Shown here: positions 1 to 6,359 of the stretch, in pieces
Position numbering within the stretch: position 1 is the first letter of the stretch
Layout of the letters: each line of letters begins with the position of its first letter
Assembly: GCF_000967655.1 (NCBI RefSeq)
Contig: NZ_JXYA01000016.1
Span: forward strand, 1 to 64,000
Source of the DNA: Pseudoalteromonas rubra
Lineage (GTDB): Bacteria > Pseudomonadota > Gammaproteobacteria > Enterobacterales > Alteromonadaceae
Direction of reading: 5' to 3'
Length of the DNA stretch: 64,000 nt
Made by a program: the position numbers and the translations under genes
The notes under the pieces: generated by a model
What the model was told of the DNA's origin: nothing
Database searches by the model: none
What the model saw: the letters and a program-made list of their open reading frames with translations, nothing else

Positions 1-208
1 CAGATTTGACAATAGCTCTGAATATATCCAGTGCAGCCACTCTCACGCTCCAGCTAGTTTCTACAAATTGAGCTATTTGCTACCGTCAACGGTGCATTAC
101 CAGGTAAAAGCTCAGTATACATCAACACGCTCCCCATCAAAGGGGTAGCAAATATTCCAGCAATTGAAACGCCCACCGCAAGCATTATCAAGCCACCTAG
201 GGGAAACA

Positions 209-246
209 TGGACACCCAACGTAACCTGATCCTGTACTGGGTCTGT
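209..246. repeat. REP-like palindromic element (divergent copy)
   Basis: Opens with GGACACCCA and closes with TGGGTCTGTG, so the ends are inverted relative to each other around a variable ~20-bp centre. It has the same layout as the elements at 297, 1939, 3841 and 4073 and lies on the same side of the Y1 transposase as two of them. Confidence 0.55.
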
Positions 247-296
247 GAAAACAAGCGCTTCTGCTAATAATTAAGCAAAAAGTTTCATCGCAATCA

Positions 297-338
297 ACAC
301 AGACACCCAATCAAAAGCTGTCCTACATTTGGGGTCTG
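297..338. repeat. REP-like palindromic element
   Basis: Clearest copy of the family: starts CACAGACACCCAA and ends TTTGGGGTCTG, giving imperfect 11-bp inverted ends around a short centre. Such short palindromes scattered near a Y1/HUH transposase gene (2151-3131) are the hallmark of REP elements mobilised by REP-associated tyrosine transposases. That this transposase acts on these copies is inference. Confidence 0.6.
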
Positions 339-347
339 ATTTTGGGT

Positions 348-393
348 GAAAATAGCACGGACACCCAATCGAAAATAGCACGGACACCCAATC
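348..393. repeat. Two tandem 23-bp copies of the CACGGACACCCAATC repeat
   Basis: Positions 348-370 and 371-393 are identical 23-bp direct repeats, each containing CACGGACACCCAATC, the left half of the REP-like element. The second copy is followed by a sequence resembling the inner part of the element at 297. Tandem half-copies like this fit repeated replication slippage or insertion at the same site. Confidence 0.7.
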
Positions 394-637
394 AAAAACT
401 GCCCTTAGTAGTCAAGTCATATTCGCCATTTCAGCGTCAAGGTTTAAGGGCGCACGGCCAGTACTATTTTCCCAACTATTGGTTTGTATCGGTGTTTCAT
501 TTGGCTGGTGTTCAACTTACTCAAGTACAAAACCCAAACTAAGGTGTTTTCAGGCTTTCTTTAATCAGTTAAAGTACTTACATAAAAACAAATTGGGTAC
601 ATGTCGGTTGTTAATAAAAGCTGTTTAAGCTTTGGCA

Positions 638-736
638 GCTAACAAACCAATAACGGTAAGGACGCAAAAAGCATGGCTGCACTCGTACCTCGCTAATTAT
701 AGCCATGCATTTTGCGCCCATATCGGAGCGTTATGT
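638..736 (+). other. attC-like recombination site
   Basis: GCTAACAA on the left and GAGCGTTATG on the right act as candidate R'' and R' boxes. Between them lie near-complementary arms, GGACGCAAAAAGCATGGCT (660-678) and AGCCATGCATTTTGCGCCC, able to fold into one long imperfect hairpin, as integron attC sites do. The next gene starts 20 bp downstream with its own GGGAG. Integron-cassette identity is inferred from structure; no integrase gene is in the window. Confidence 0.6.
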
Positions 737-755
737 ACCTAAAGGGAGCCAGTAA

Positions 756-1151
756 GTGTCGAAATCTGTTGCGATTACCATTGAAAGCGAATTCACCAGG
801 GTAGAGTTCTTGAAAAATAGAACACCTGAAACTACAGATGAAGAAGCCAAAAATGTATTTGCACTGCTATCTGAATATAGAGATGGCGGAATATACGTGG
901 CTCACTATTCTGGTTATAGTGAATGGGAAAGGCATGTAGATGGTGACGAATTCGTTCAGGTTTTGGGCGGTGAAACGACATTGATTCTTTTGAGTGGAGA
1001 AAAAGAGCAGCGCAACGAATTATCATCTGGTCAAATGCTGGTTATCCCTAAAGGTGTATGGCATCGGTTTGAATCACCTATTGGTGTGAAAGTAATGACA
1101 ATTACGCCTCAACCAACGGAGCACAGCATAGATAAACCAAACAGTACATAA
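756..1151 (+). CDS. Cupin-domain protein
   Basis: 131-residue soluble protein starting on GTG behind AAAGGGAG. A single cupin barrel is recognisable: motif 1 around residues 57-71 (WERHVDGDEF...GG, with His60 and Glu65 as likely metal ligands) and motif 2 around 98-105 (PKGVWHRF, His103). Such small cupins bind a metal or small ligand; the substrate is unknown. The gene sits between two attC-like sites in the same orientation as the other small genes of the patch, as expected for an integron cassette. Family call is firm, function open. Confidence 0.75.
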   Translation: MSKSVAITIESEFTRVEFLKNRTPETTDEEAKNVFALLSEYRDGGIYVAHYSGYSEWERHVDGDEFVQVLGGETTLILLSGEKEQRNELSSGQMLVIPKGVWHRFESPIGVKVMTITPQPTEHSIDKPNST

Positions 1152-1248
1152 CAAGCCGTTGCAGGCAGGGACTTTTAACAGTTGGCTTCCCTCACTGCGT
1201 TCGTTATTTTAGCCAACTATTAAAAGCCCCTGAACAGGGCGTTGTGTT
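1147..1248 (+). other. attC-like recombination site
   Basis: The stop of the cupin gene overlaps CATAACAAG, a typical R''-side start. Long complementary arms GGGACTTTTAACAGTTGGCT and AGCCAACTATTAAAAGCCCC follow, then GGGCGTTGTG as the R' side. The TGGCT/AGCCA core of the arms is shared with the sites at 638, 5330 and 5768. This is structurally the best attC candidate of the set. Confidence 0.65.
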
Positions 1249-1271
1249 TCAGCCAGAGATCGTAGATAGAT

Positions 1272-1556
1272 TTGAGAATTGATAGATTTGTATGGGTTCT
1301 AGCTTGCAGCTTATGTGCTGTTACTACGGCCTCTCTGTTTATTCCTACTTTGGCTAATTTATATTTTTCATACGGCCGTTACTTTATCTATGCAGCTTTC
1401 TTTGTTGGCTTGGTGGCCATACTGTTAACTTGGTATCGCTCAATTAGGCTAAAAGGTTGGCGTCACCATGTAATGGCAGCAATTAAAACTATTGTTCTTG
1501 CGGGCGTGTTTTCTGCGTCTTTTGTAATATTGATTGTAAGCCATAGTGGTATCTAG
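1272..1556 (+). CDS. Small three-helix membrane protein, unknown function
   Basis: 94 residues with three hydrophobic segments (about 8-28, 35-54 and 68-90) separated by short basic loops (RSIRLKGWRHH), so it is an inner-membrane protein. I do not recognise a family. The start is a TTG without a clear ribosome binding site and could lie elsewhere in the frame. It follows an attC-like site directly and is followed by a degenerate one, so it is the second cassette-like gene. Confidence 0.5.
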   Translation: MRIDRFVWVLACSLCAVTTASLFIPTLANLYFSYGRYFIYAAFFVGLVAILLTWYRSIRLKGWRHHVMAAIKTIVLAGVFSASFVILIVSHSGI

Positions 1557-1564
1557 CAATGAAA

Positions 1565-1672
1565 CATAACAAGTTGCTCAATTACGTTCCGGCCGCCAAT
1601 AGCGCGGCCTCCACGGGACGGGCCTCCACGGGACAGCCTGTGCGTTGCTTCGGCTGCCCATTAGCAAGGCGA
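1565..1672 (+). other. Degenerate attC-like site with an internal 15-bp duplication
   Basis: Starts CATAACAAGTTGCTCAA and ends GCAAGGCGATATAA, so the usual GCGTTAT right box appears changed to GCGATAT. The outer halves TTGCT and AGCAA can pair, as can GGCCGCC with GGCTGCC. In the middle, GGCCTCCACGGGAC is tandemly duplicated at 1606-1620 and 1621-1635. I regard it as a decaying site with low certainty. Confidence 0.35.
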
Positions 1673-1692
1673 TATAAATCGCGGAAGGACTA

Positions 1693-1938
1693 ATGAAATA
1701 TTTGATATTTATAATATTGTTTGTATTTCAACTGAAAGTCTACGCTTATCCGATTACTTCCACAAATGGCGAACACTGGGAAAAAGTTTGCTTAAACACT
1801 CATCCTGACTTTGACGAGAAATCAGCTACAGGAAGTTGTATGATGATGTTGCTCGGATTCCAATATGGTTCAAAAGCTCAGGCTGAAAATGATAAAGCGA
1901 CCAGAGGCTATTGTTTTGAGAAGAACATTTATCATTAA
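1693..1938 (+). CDS. Small secreted cysteine-containing protein, unknown
   Basis: 81 residues; ATG preceded by GCGGAAGGAC. The first 18 residues (MKYLIFIILFVFQLKVYA) form a classic signal peptide with cleavage after VYA. The mature ~63 residues carry three cysteines (in KVC, GSC and GYC) and no recognised domain. It is the third small + strand gene of the patch and likely acts in the periplasm or outside the cell. A REP-like element begins at its stop codon, where an attC would be expected, so the site may have been replaced. Confidence 0.55.
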   Translation: MKYLIFIILFVFQLKVYAYPITSTNGEHWEKVCLNTHPDFDEKSATGSCMMMLLGFQYGSKAQAENDKATRGYCFEKNIYH

Positions 1939-1983
1939 ATAGCACAGACATCCAACCTTACCTGTTCTCGTTACGGGTCTGTG
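1939..1983. repeat. REP-like palindromic element
   Basis: Begins ATAGCACAGACATCCAACC and ends GTTACGGGTCTGTG, with inverted CAGAC/GTCTG ends. It abuts the stop codon of the secreted-protein gene and lies 168 bp from the end of the transposase gene. The following ~165 bp up to 2151 hold nothing I can identify. Confidence 0.55.
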
Positions 1984-2150
1984 GACAATGAGTACAAGCG
2001 CAACTGCAAGTAAATAAGTGAAAACTTTCAGAAATCAGGCTTTACGGATGAGCACTTTCAGTTGCAACAGTAGTTATTTGGTATTTTGGGGCACAGATAA
2101 GCGCTGCCAGAGTAAGACAGTCACCACTTGAATTTAGGATAATGACAACT

Positions 2151-3131
2151 CTATCCTAATAAGCGTTCACAATTTGCCAGGTTAGGGCGCCGCTTTTTTT
2201 GCAGGTGCTCACAAAATTCAGTCAAGGCTTGCTGGCTGCCGACTGCGCCGTGGAATACTTTGGTGAATCGTGTAGTGAGTTTGAGCCAGTTTTCAGGCTC
2301 TATTTGCAATCTGGTGAGGATAGGATGGGCATCGCAGATGTGGCCTCGCTTGTCTGCACGAATGCACCGGCCTGTTAGCTCAACCAGTTCAATGTAGTAT
2401 TCAAGCTCAAAGGGCAAACCTTTGGGCATGTTTTGCCTGGGGTTGCCAGCAAAGCGCAGAAGGCTTTTGGGTTGTTTGCCATGCTGTGCGTGTTCAATGC
2501 GCTTTTTGATACTGGTGAACTCGGAGGTTTCTGGTGTGGTGGCCATTTTAGCCCGGATAGGGTTCAGGTCAACGTAGGCCATGCAGGCGGCAAGGGCTGC
2601 TTCATCGAGTAATGCCTGAGACTTAAACCTACCTTCCCAGAACCGACCTGTACAGCCATCTTCTTTATTCGCACGGCGGGCTATATCTTCGTTCAGTACG
2701 CGCATAAACCAGCTTATACTGGCCAGTCTTTCGCGATATTGGTTGATAATGTCGTCGAGTAGAATGCGTTCGGACGGAGTGAGCTCGTTACCTTCCACGA
2801 ATTTGTGTGTCAGCCAGTTTCCCTTAAACAGTTTATGCCAGCGTATGACGACAGCTTTGTCAGCCAATCGGTTGGCTTTTTTATCGTCCACATACATAAC
2901 GATGTGAGTATGATTGCTCATCACAGCGTAAGCGCAAATATCAATGCAGAAAATACTTGCCAGCAGAAGTAATTTTTCTTCAACCCATTCACGACGATGT
3001 TCATAAGATTGGCCTGTTAACGGGTCTTCACCACATAAAAAGGCGCGTCTTACGCAGCGAGAGATGCAATGGTAGTATTTTGTGTCAACTAAGCTGACCT
3101 GGCTTTTCCGTGCCATTGGCATTTGGTTCAT
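2151..3131 (-). CDS. REP-associated tyrosine transposase (Y1/HUH, IS200-like family)
   Basis: 326 residues, read opposite to its neighbours; AAGGATAAGG precedes the ATG. The Y1 transposase domain shows the HUH motif His74-Thr-His76 in AVMSNHTHIVMY, the GRFWEGRF segment at 163-170, and a YVDLNPIRA block with Tyr186 as likely nucleophile. The family nicks single-stranded DNA at palindromic ends; members of this solitary type are linked to REP palindromes rather than forming a classical IS. No terminal inverted repeats bound the gene, while CAGACACCCA palindromes lie on both sides of it. The C-terminal ~110 residues after the Y1 domain are unassigned. Confidence 0.85.
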   Translation of the reverse strand: MNQMPMARKSQVSLVDTKYYHCISRCVRRAFLCGEDPLTGQSYEHRREWVEEKLLLLASIFCIDICAYAVMSNHTHIVMYVDDKKANRLADKAVVIRWHKLFKGNWLTHKFVEGNELTPSERILLDDIINQYRERLASISWFMRVLNEDIARRANKEDGCTGRFWEGRFKSQALLDEAALAACMAYVDLNPIRAKMATTPETSEFTSIKKRIEHAQHGKQPKSLLRFAGNPRQNMPKGLPFELEYYIELVELTGRCIRADKRGHICDAHPILTRLQIEPENWLKLTTRFTKVFHGAVGSQQALTEFCEHLQKKRRPNLANCERLLG

Positions 3132-3325
3132 CCTTATCCTTGGAGTAGGTTAAAAGCATAGAAGTTGAAAGTATGGCCGACCAGTTTTGGAATGGGTACT
3201 TGTTATTTCTCTGTTATTTCGTTTACTTATGGCACAATGGTTTGGCTGAGGTGTTAGAGTTATTCACACCTTAAATTAAGCGTTAATCGTTAGATTTCAG
3301 TAATTTTTAAAAGGAAATTAATGTA

Positions 3326-3835
3326 ATGATATTTGAAATACTGAAGCATACTCCTAGGTGGCTGTTCGGTTTATTTCTTTTTTTAATTGTGCTGGGGTTT
3401 CAGCAGTTAAAAGATAGAACAGTTAATAAAATTCTTATATTTCCGCTCCCTGTTGGTATGATTTTTATGTCGTATGCTGGAGTTCGGTCAAGCTTCGGAT
3501 TCTCATTGGGGCCTGTTGGGTTGTGGTTTTTTGGTGTGGCATCTACAACAGCTTTCCTGGCTAGTATGTTTCCTGTCAAAGGTCTCAAGTATCATGCAGA
3601 TGTGGGTAAATTACTCATTCCAGGTAGTTGCTTCCCCCTCGTGTTTATGATGGCAATTTTTTTCACAAAGTACATTGTAGGTGTCATGAATGTACTGGCG
3701 CCAACATGGGTTAGCAACATATATGTAATATATCTATGTAGTTTTGTATATGGCGCTTTTAGTGGTGTTTTTTTTGCGCGTGCCGTCAGTATGTGGCTTG
3801 CTTGTAATCCAATGCGCAAAGAACTAAGTGTTTAA
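3326..3835 (+). CDS. Multi-pass membrane protein, unknown function
   Basis: 169 residues; ATG preceded by AAAAGGAAATTA. Four to five hydrophobic helices are visible (about 11-27, 37-52, 60-82, 94-118 and 128-155) and almost no charged stretch longer than a few residues, so it is an inner-membrane protein. No family is recognised. It has the + orientation of the other accessory genes, and its stop runs into TAACAAG, an R''-like start, but the rest of an attC is missing because a REP-like element follows. Confidence 0.55.
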   Translation: MIFEILKHTPRWLFGLFLFLIVLGFQQLKDRTVNKILIFPLPVGMIFMSYAGVRSSFGFSLGPVGLWFFGVASTTAFLASMFPVKGLKYHADVGKLLIPGSCFPLVFMMAIFFTKYIVGVMNVLAPTWVSNIYVIYLCSFVYGAFSGVFFARAVSMWLACNPMRKELSV

Positions 3836-3840
3836 CAAGT

Positions 3841-3880
3841 CATAAATACCCAATCAAAAACAGTCTTACGTTTGGGTTTG
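3841..3880. repeat. REP-like palindromic element
   Basis: ATACCCAATCAAAAACAGTC followed by TTACGTTTGGGTTTG: ends ACCCAA and TTTGGGT are inverted, and the centre closely matches the copy at 297. From here to 4236 I see no gene; the reading frames are short, broken and without ribosome binding sites. Confidence 0.55.
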
Positions 3881-4072
3881 TTGGATTGCTTGGGCATCAG
3901 CCAGTTCGTGCTAGCGTATTTGATGTCAGTGTTGCTGGTAAGAATACAAGGGACGTGGAGATCGCTGGCGGGAAAAAGGAATACGTAGGCACCCAGTGTT
4001 ATATGTTCCTTTTATGGGGGTTTAGTAAATGAAGGTGAGTGCTTTGTTGCGTAAAGTGGGGAAAAAACACGG

Positions 4073-4117
4073 AAAAAACACAGACACCCAGCCTTATCTG
4101 TTTTGGTAAGGGAGACA
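4073..4117. repeat. REP-like palindromic element
   Basis: AACACAGACACCCAGCCTTA then GGTAAGGGAGACAG; the inner CCTTATC and GGTAAGG can pair. It is the copy farthest to the right of the transposase and lies ~120 bp beyond the stop of the minus-strand GG-leader peptide gene. Confidence 0.5.
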
Positions 4118-4236
4118 GGTTCAACTCGATTAGCAACGCACATGCAAAACTGCACCTTTAAGAGCAATTAAAGCTTACCTTCAAAGGCGCAGGTGATTGG
4201 GCTTAAAACCTAAGCGTTAATGATAATCTGTGATGA

Positions 4237-4416
4237 TTATTTAGTAACACAACCGTGCCAGGTACCATCTGTCCAGCAAATAACGGGGTTTGTTGGTCTG
4301 CATTGTGGGTAGATAGAGATTTCTGCACCACCTGCAACTTGCGGCGTTGCTTGGTTTGCAAGTTGATTGCTTTTGTTCAGTGTTTTTAGGTTTTTCTTTT
4401 TTAGTTGTACTTTCAT
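4237..4416 (-). CDS. GG-leader peptide, putative RiPP/bacteriocin-like precursor
   Basis: 59 codons with a good ribosome binding site (AAGGAA, 7 nt before ATG). Residues 1-30 look like a leader: Lys-rich start (MKVQLKKKNLKTLNKSNQLA), then TPQVAGG ending in Gly29-Gly30, the kind of site cut by C39-peptidase exporters. Residues 31-59 would be the core, with Cys39, Cys47 and Cys56, two Trp and several Thr/Ser. Alteromonadales genomes carry small peptides with such leaders; their products are poorly described. No modification enzyme or C39-type transporter lies in this window, so the gene is an orphan here. Being a precursor is inference; the frame, RBS and leader are seen. Confidence 0.6.
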   Translation of the reverse strand: MKVQLKKKNLKTLNKSNQLANQATPQVAGGAEISIYPQCRPTNPVICWTDGTWHGCVTK

Positions 4417-4605
4417 TTTATATTTCCTTATTCCGGATACATTATTGGTAATCTACAAATAGAGCCCTGATCGTAGCGCACATGATTAACATGTGCTCAA
4501 TAAAAGATCAGCACTTGGTTTACCCTACTCAATTTGTACGATAATTTAAAGCCGTATTTTTTAGCAATTGGGAGCACTCGGTGTAAGTGCTGTGGTAAAA
4601 GTATT

Positions 4606-4830
4606 ATGAGCCAAGCTGTTTCACTTTTGTCCAGTTACTTGTTCAAAGGGCATTGCATTAACAGACTTGAAATCCGAATGGACACACGTAACACAGTATC
4701 AGAGTGAGTTGCTATCAAGTGCGGCTTTGAAAAAGAAGGTGTTTCTCGTGGTGCTAACTACGTACATGGTCAGCATGTTGATATGAATATATATTCTTTG
4801 CTACGAAGTGAGTGGCAAAGTCTGGTTTAA
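4606..4830 (+). pseudogene. GNAT acetyltransferase remnant (RimJ/RimL-like C-terminal half) with in-frame TGA
   Basis: The frame reads MSQAVSLLSSYLFKG, then NRLEIRMDTRNTVSE, a TGA stop, and continues in the same frame with VAIKCGFEKEGVSRG to IYSLLRSEW and a TAA. This matches the last ~75 residues of RimJ/RimL-type N-acetyltransferases (NRLEIR..T.N..S..VA.K.GF..EG, ending in a LRSEW-like motif). The N-terminal half is absent and the stop replaces a codon where the family usually has Arg or Lys. Decayed copy; a second, intact GNAT gene lies at 5874. Confidence 0.75.
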
Positions 4831-4894
4831 GAAGTAAAGGCAGAGAAAACACACAAAGTGTCCATCACATTGACTGTAAATATGAATATCTGGG

Positions 4895-4917
4895 GGCCTC
4901 ACACGGCGGCGTTATTT
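4895..4917 (+). other. Partial attC-like right end
   Basis: GGGGGCCTCACACGGCGGCGTTATTTACC resembles the right half (L'-R') of the attC-like sites, placed directly before the next gene, but no complementary left half is found in the preceding 60 bp. Taken as a truncated site, possibly damaged together with the adjacent acetyltransferase remnant. Confidence 0.35.
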
Positions 4918-4921
4918 ACCT

Positions 4922-5329
4922 ATGAAACTTAAGCGTGTAATTTACGAATTGTATGAAGTTGACTTCGGGTTGCTTAAAGGAGAATCGGAGTCAGATTCAC
5001 ACGAAATAGATCGTGAAATATATTTGGAATTTGAATCTGGTGAAAAGGTTTATTTCTCTTGGTGCTATGAGCCTGTTCAATATTGTATTGGCTTTCAATC
5101 TATCAGGTTTAACGCTCACGAACCTGATCATATTGTTGAAGCGACTGACTGGAATGTTTGGCGTGATTTAATTGGCCAAGAATTGAGCTTTGTGTTTACT
5201 GATGAGTCGCACCAAATTTTAGAGCTAAAAGGGCAAACTTCATCCGTTTACTTATCTAGTCAGGAACAAGGCTCGTGGGTGGCAGATGTATTACATGTAT
5301 CAAAAGGTTTGCCAGTAATCGACAGCTAG
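4922..5329 (+). CDS. Hypothetical acidic cytoplasmic protein
   Basis: 135 residues starting on ATG four bases after the GCGTTATTTACC box, without a clear Shine-Dalgarno sequence, as is common for cassette genes. Acidic, soluble, no signal peptide or membrane segment, mostly predicted beta by its alternating pattern (EIYLEFESGEKVYFSW). Its size and acidity resemble immunity or antitoxin-like proteins, but no family motif is recognised and no toxin partner is adjacent. Treat as unknown. Confidence 0.55.
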   Translation: MKLKRVIYELYEVDFGLLKGESESDSHEIDREIYLEFESGEKVYFSWCYEPVQYCIGFQSIRFNAHEPDHIVEATDWNVWRDLIGQELSFVFTDESHQILELKGQTSSVYLSSQEQGSWVADVLHVSKGLPVIDS

Positions 5330-5420
5330 AAAGTCACTCAAAAAGGCGCAAAACGCTTGGCTTGTGCTCTTTTTTCATTAGTTTGAGCCAAGCATTTATA
5401 CGCCCATTTGTATGTCGTAA
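5330..5420 (+). other. attC-like recombination site
   Basis: Arms GGCGCAAAACGCTTGGCT (5345-5362) and AGCCAAGCATTTATACGCC (5388-5403 region) can pair, with the same TGGCT/AGCCA core as the site at 638. The outer boxes are weak: the left reads CTAGAAAGTC and the right TGTCGTAAGG rather than GCGTTAT, so it may no longer recombine. Confidence 0.5.
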
Positions 5421-5428
5421 GGTAAACA

Positions 5429-5767
5429 ATGAAACTATCAAAATTGCTGATACTGCCAATCTTTGTTTTGTTTTTTACTTCTTGTAAAAGCACAGATGTG
5501 AATAGCCAATCTTTAAACGTTGGCCATGCTTGTTTTGAAGAACCAAGCGATGCAATGTCGGGTAGTGAAAAATATTACCTATGTGTATTTGAATTAAATC
5601 GCTCTAGCCCATTTTATGATGATGCGCCTAGGTCTAAAAAAGTGAACACATTTATGAGCACTCTAAAAGGCAGCTGTAAAACTATAAGAACTTGGGAAAT
5701 GATTGACGCCATAGATCATGTGGAGCACTCAATGTTTTTAATAAATTACAGAGTGCGGTGTACCTAA
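5429..5767 (+). CDS. Small lipoprotein, unknown function
   Basis: 112 residues; ATG preceded by AAGGTAAACA. The first 19 residues (MKLSKLLILPIFVLFFTSC) form a lipoprotein signal with lipobox FTSC, Cys19 being the lipidated residue. The mature part has four further cysteines (HAC, YLC, GSC and RC at the end), which could form disulfides in the periplasm. No family recognised. Flanked by two attC-like sites, so it is a further cassette-type gene. Confidence 0.6.
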   Translation: MKLSKLLILPIFVLFFTSCKSTDVNSQSLNVGHACFEEPSDAMSGSEKYYLCVFELNRSSPFYDDAPRSKKVNTFMSTLKGSCKTIRTWEMIDAIDHVEHSMFLINYRVRCT

Positions 5768-5862
5768 AGAACACTAAGAATGCGCAAAGCGTTTGGCTTG
5801 TGCACCTTCGACGCCAATTCTAGCCAAGCATGCATTCGTCCATCGAACTGGGCGTTATTCGT
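5768..5862 (+). other. attC-like recombination site
   Basis: Arms GAATGCGCAAAGCGTTTGGCT and AGCCAAGCATGCATTCGTCC pair over about 17 of 20 positions, and the right side ends CTGGGCGTTATTC, a good R'-type box. The left box (AAAGAACACTAA) is degenerate. It immediately precedes the acetyltransferase gene; an apparent upstream extension of that gene's frame into this site is an artefact. Confidence 0.55.
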
Positions 5863-5873
5863 CAGAGGTAAAA

Positions 5874-6317
5874 ATGCACATAAGGAAATACGCAGAGGGC
5901 GATTTTCAGTCCATTGAAGAAATATACAACCTGTCTAAATTAGATGAGCTGGCACAGGAAAACGCAACATTTACTTTATTGCCTTTGTCAGAAGATAAAG
6001 TCCGCAATGAACTGTTATTTGAATCTCAAATATTTGTTTATGAACTTGATTCTGTGGTTGCTTTTTGCGCTATTTTTGGAGCTGAAATCAGGGCATTATT
6101 TGTGCATCCTGATCATCGAGGTCAAGGCATTGGCAAAGACTTACTTGAACACTTAGTTGCCTTGTCTTCGCGAGAAGTGAGTTTGTATGTTGCCGCTTCA
6201 AATTCTTCTGCGATTGAAATGTATAGCAAGTTTGGCTTTGTGATCACTGAAACATTCGAAACCACCTACAATTCAATGGCTGTAACGGCAAATAAAATGC
6301 AAAGAACTGGCGCATAA
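5874..6317 (+). CDS. GNAT family N-acetyltransferase
   Basis: 147 residues from the ATG behind CAGAGGTAAAA; an upstream in-frame start at 5793 is rejected because it lies in the attC-like hairpin. Shows the GNAT acetyl-CoA motif A, FVHPDHRGQGIGKDLLEHL (residues ~80-98), after a beta strand with IRALF, and the C-terminal NSSAIEMYSKFGF motif B typical of small-molecule or protein acetyltransferases. Substrate unknown. It is the last gene of the cassette-like patch: the stop is followed by CATAACAC, an R''-like start, but no hairpin, and the next gene is a chromosomal-type kinase on the other strand. Confidence 0.8.
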   Translation: MHIRKYAEGDFQSIEEIYNLSKLDELAQENATFTLLPLSEDKVRNELLFESQIFVYELDSVVAFCAIFGAEIRALFVHPDHRGQGIGKDLLEHLVALSSREVSLYVAASNSSAIEMYSKFGFVITETFETTYNSMAVTANKMQRTGA

Positions 6318-6359
6318 CACAGGGCTATCACGCATTCATATAATCAATGATCACGACAC

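Larger units (their letters stand above)
1..755. other. Accessory stretch without a convincing gene
   Basis: No reading frame here has a convincing start, ribosome binding site or family resemblance. A hydrophobic minus-strand frame (54-254) begins inside a REP-like element, and a + frame (342-542) is built partly from tandem copies of that element, so I treat both as chance. The stretch holds three groups of palindromic elements (209-246, 297-338, 348-393) and ends in an attC-like site (638-736). It is probably the decayed left part of the cassette-like patch. Confidence 0.5.

Noticed and set aside
54..254. Hydrophobic 66-codon minus-strand frame
   Set aside because: Begins inside a REP-like element, has no ribosome binding site and no recognisable family; probably chance or a truncated remnant.
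342..542. 66-codon + frame
   Set aside because: Its first third is encoded by tandem REP-like repeats and it lacks a ribosome binding site.
5793..5873. Upstream extension of the acetyltransferase gene
   Set aside because: Lies entirely in the attC-like hairpin; the ATG at 5874 has AGAGG in front and gives the normal GNAT N-terminus.
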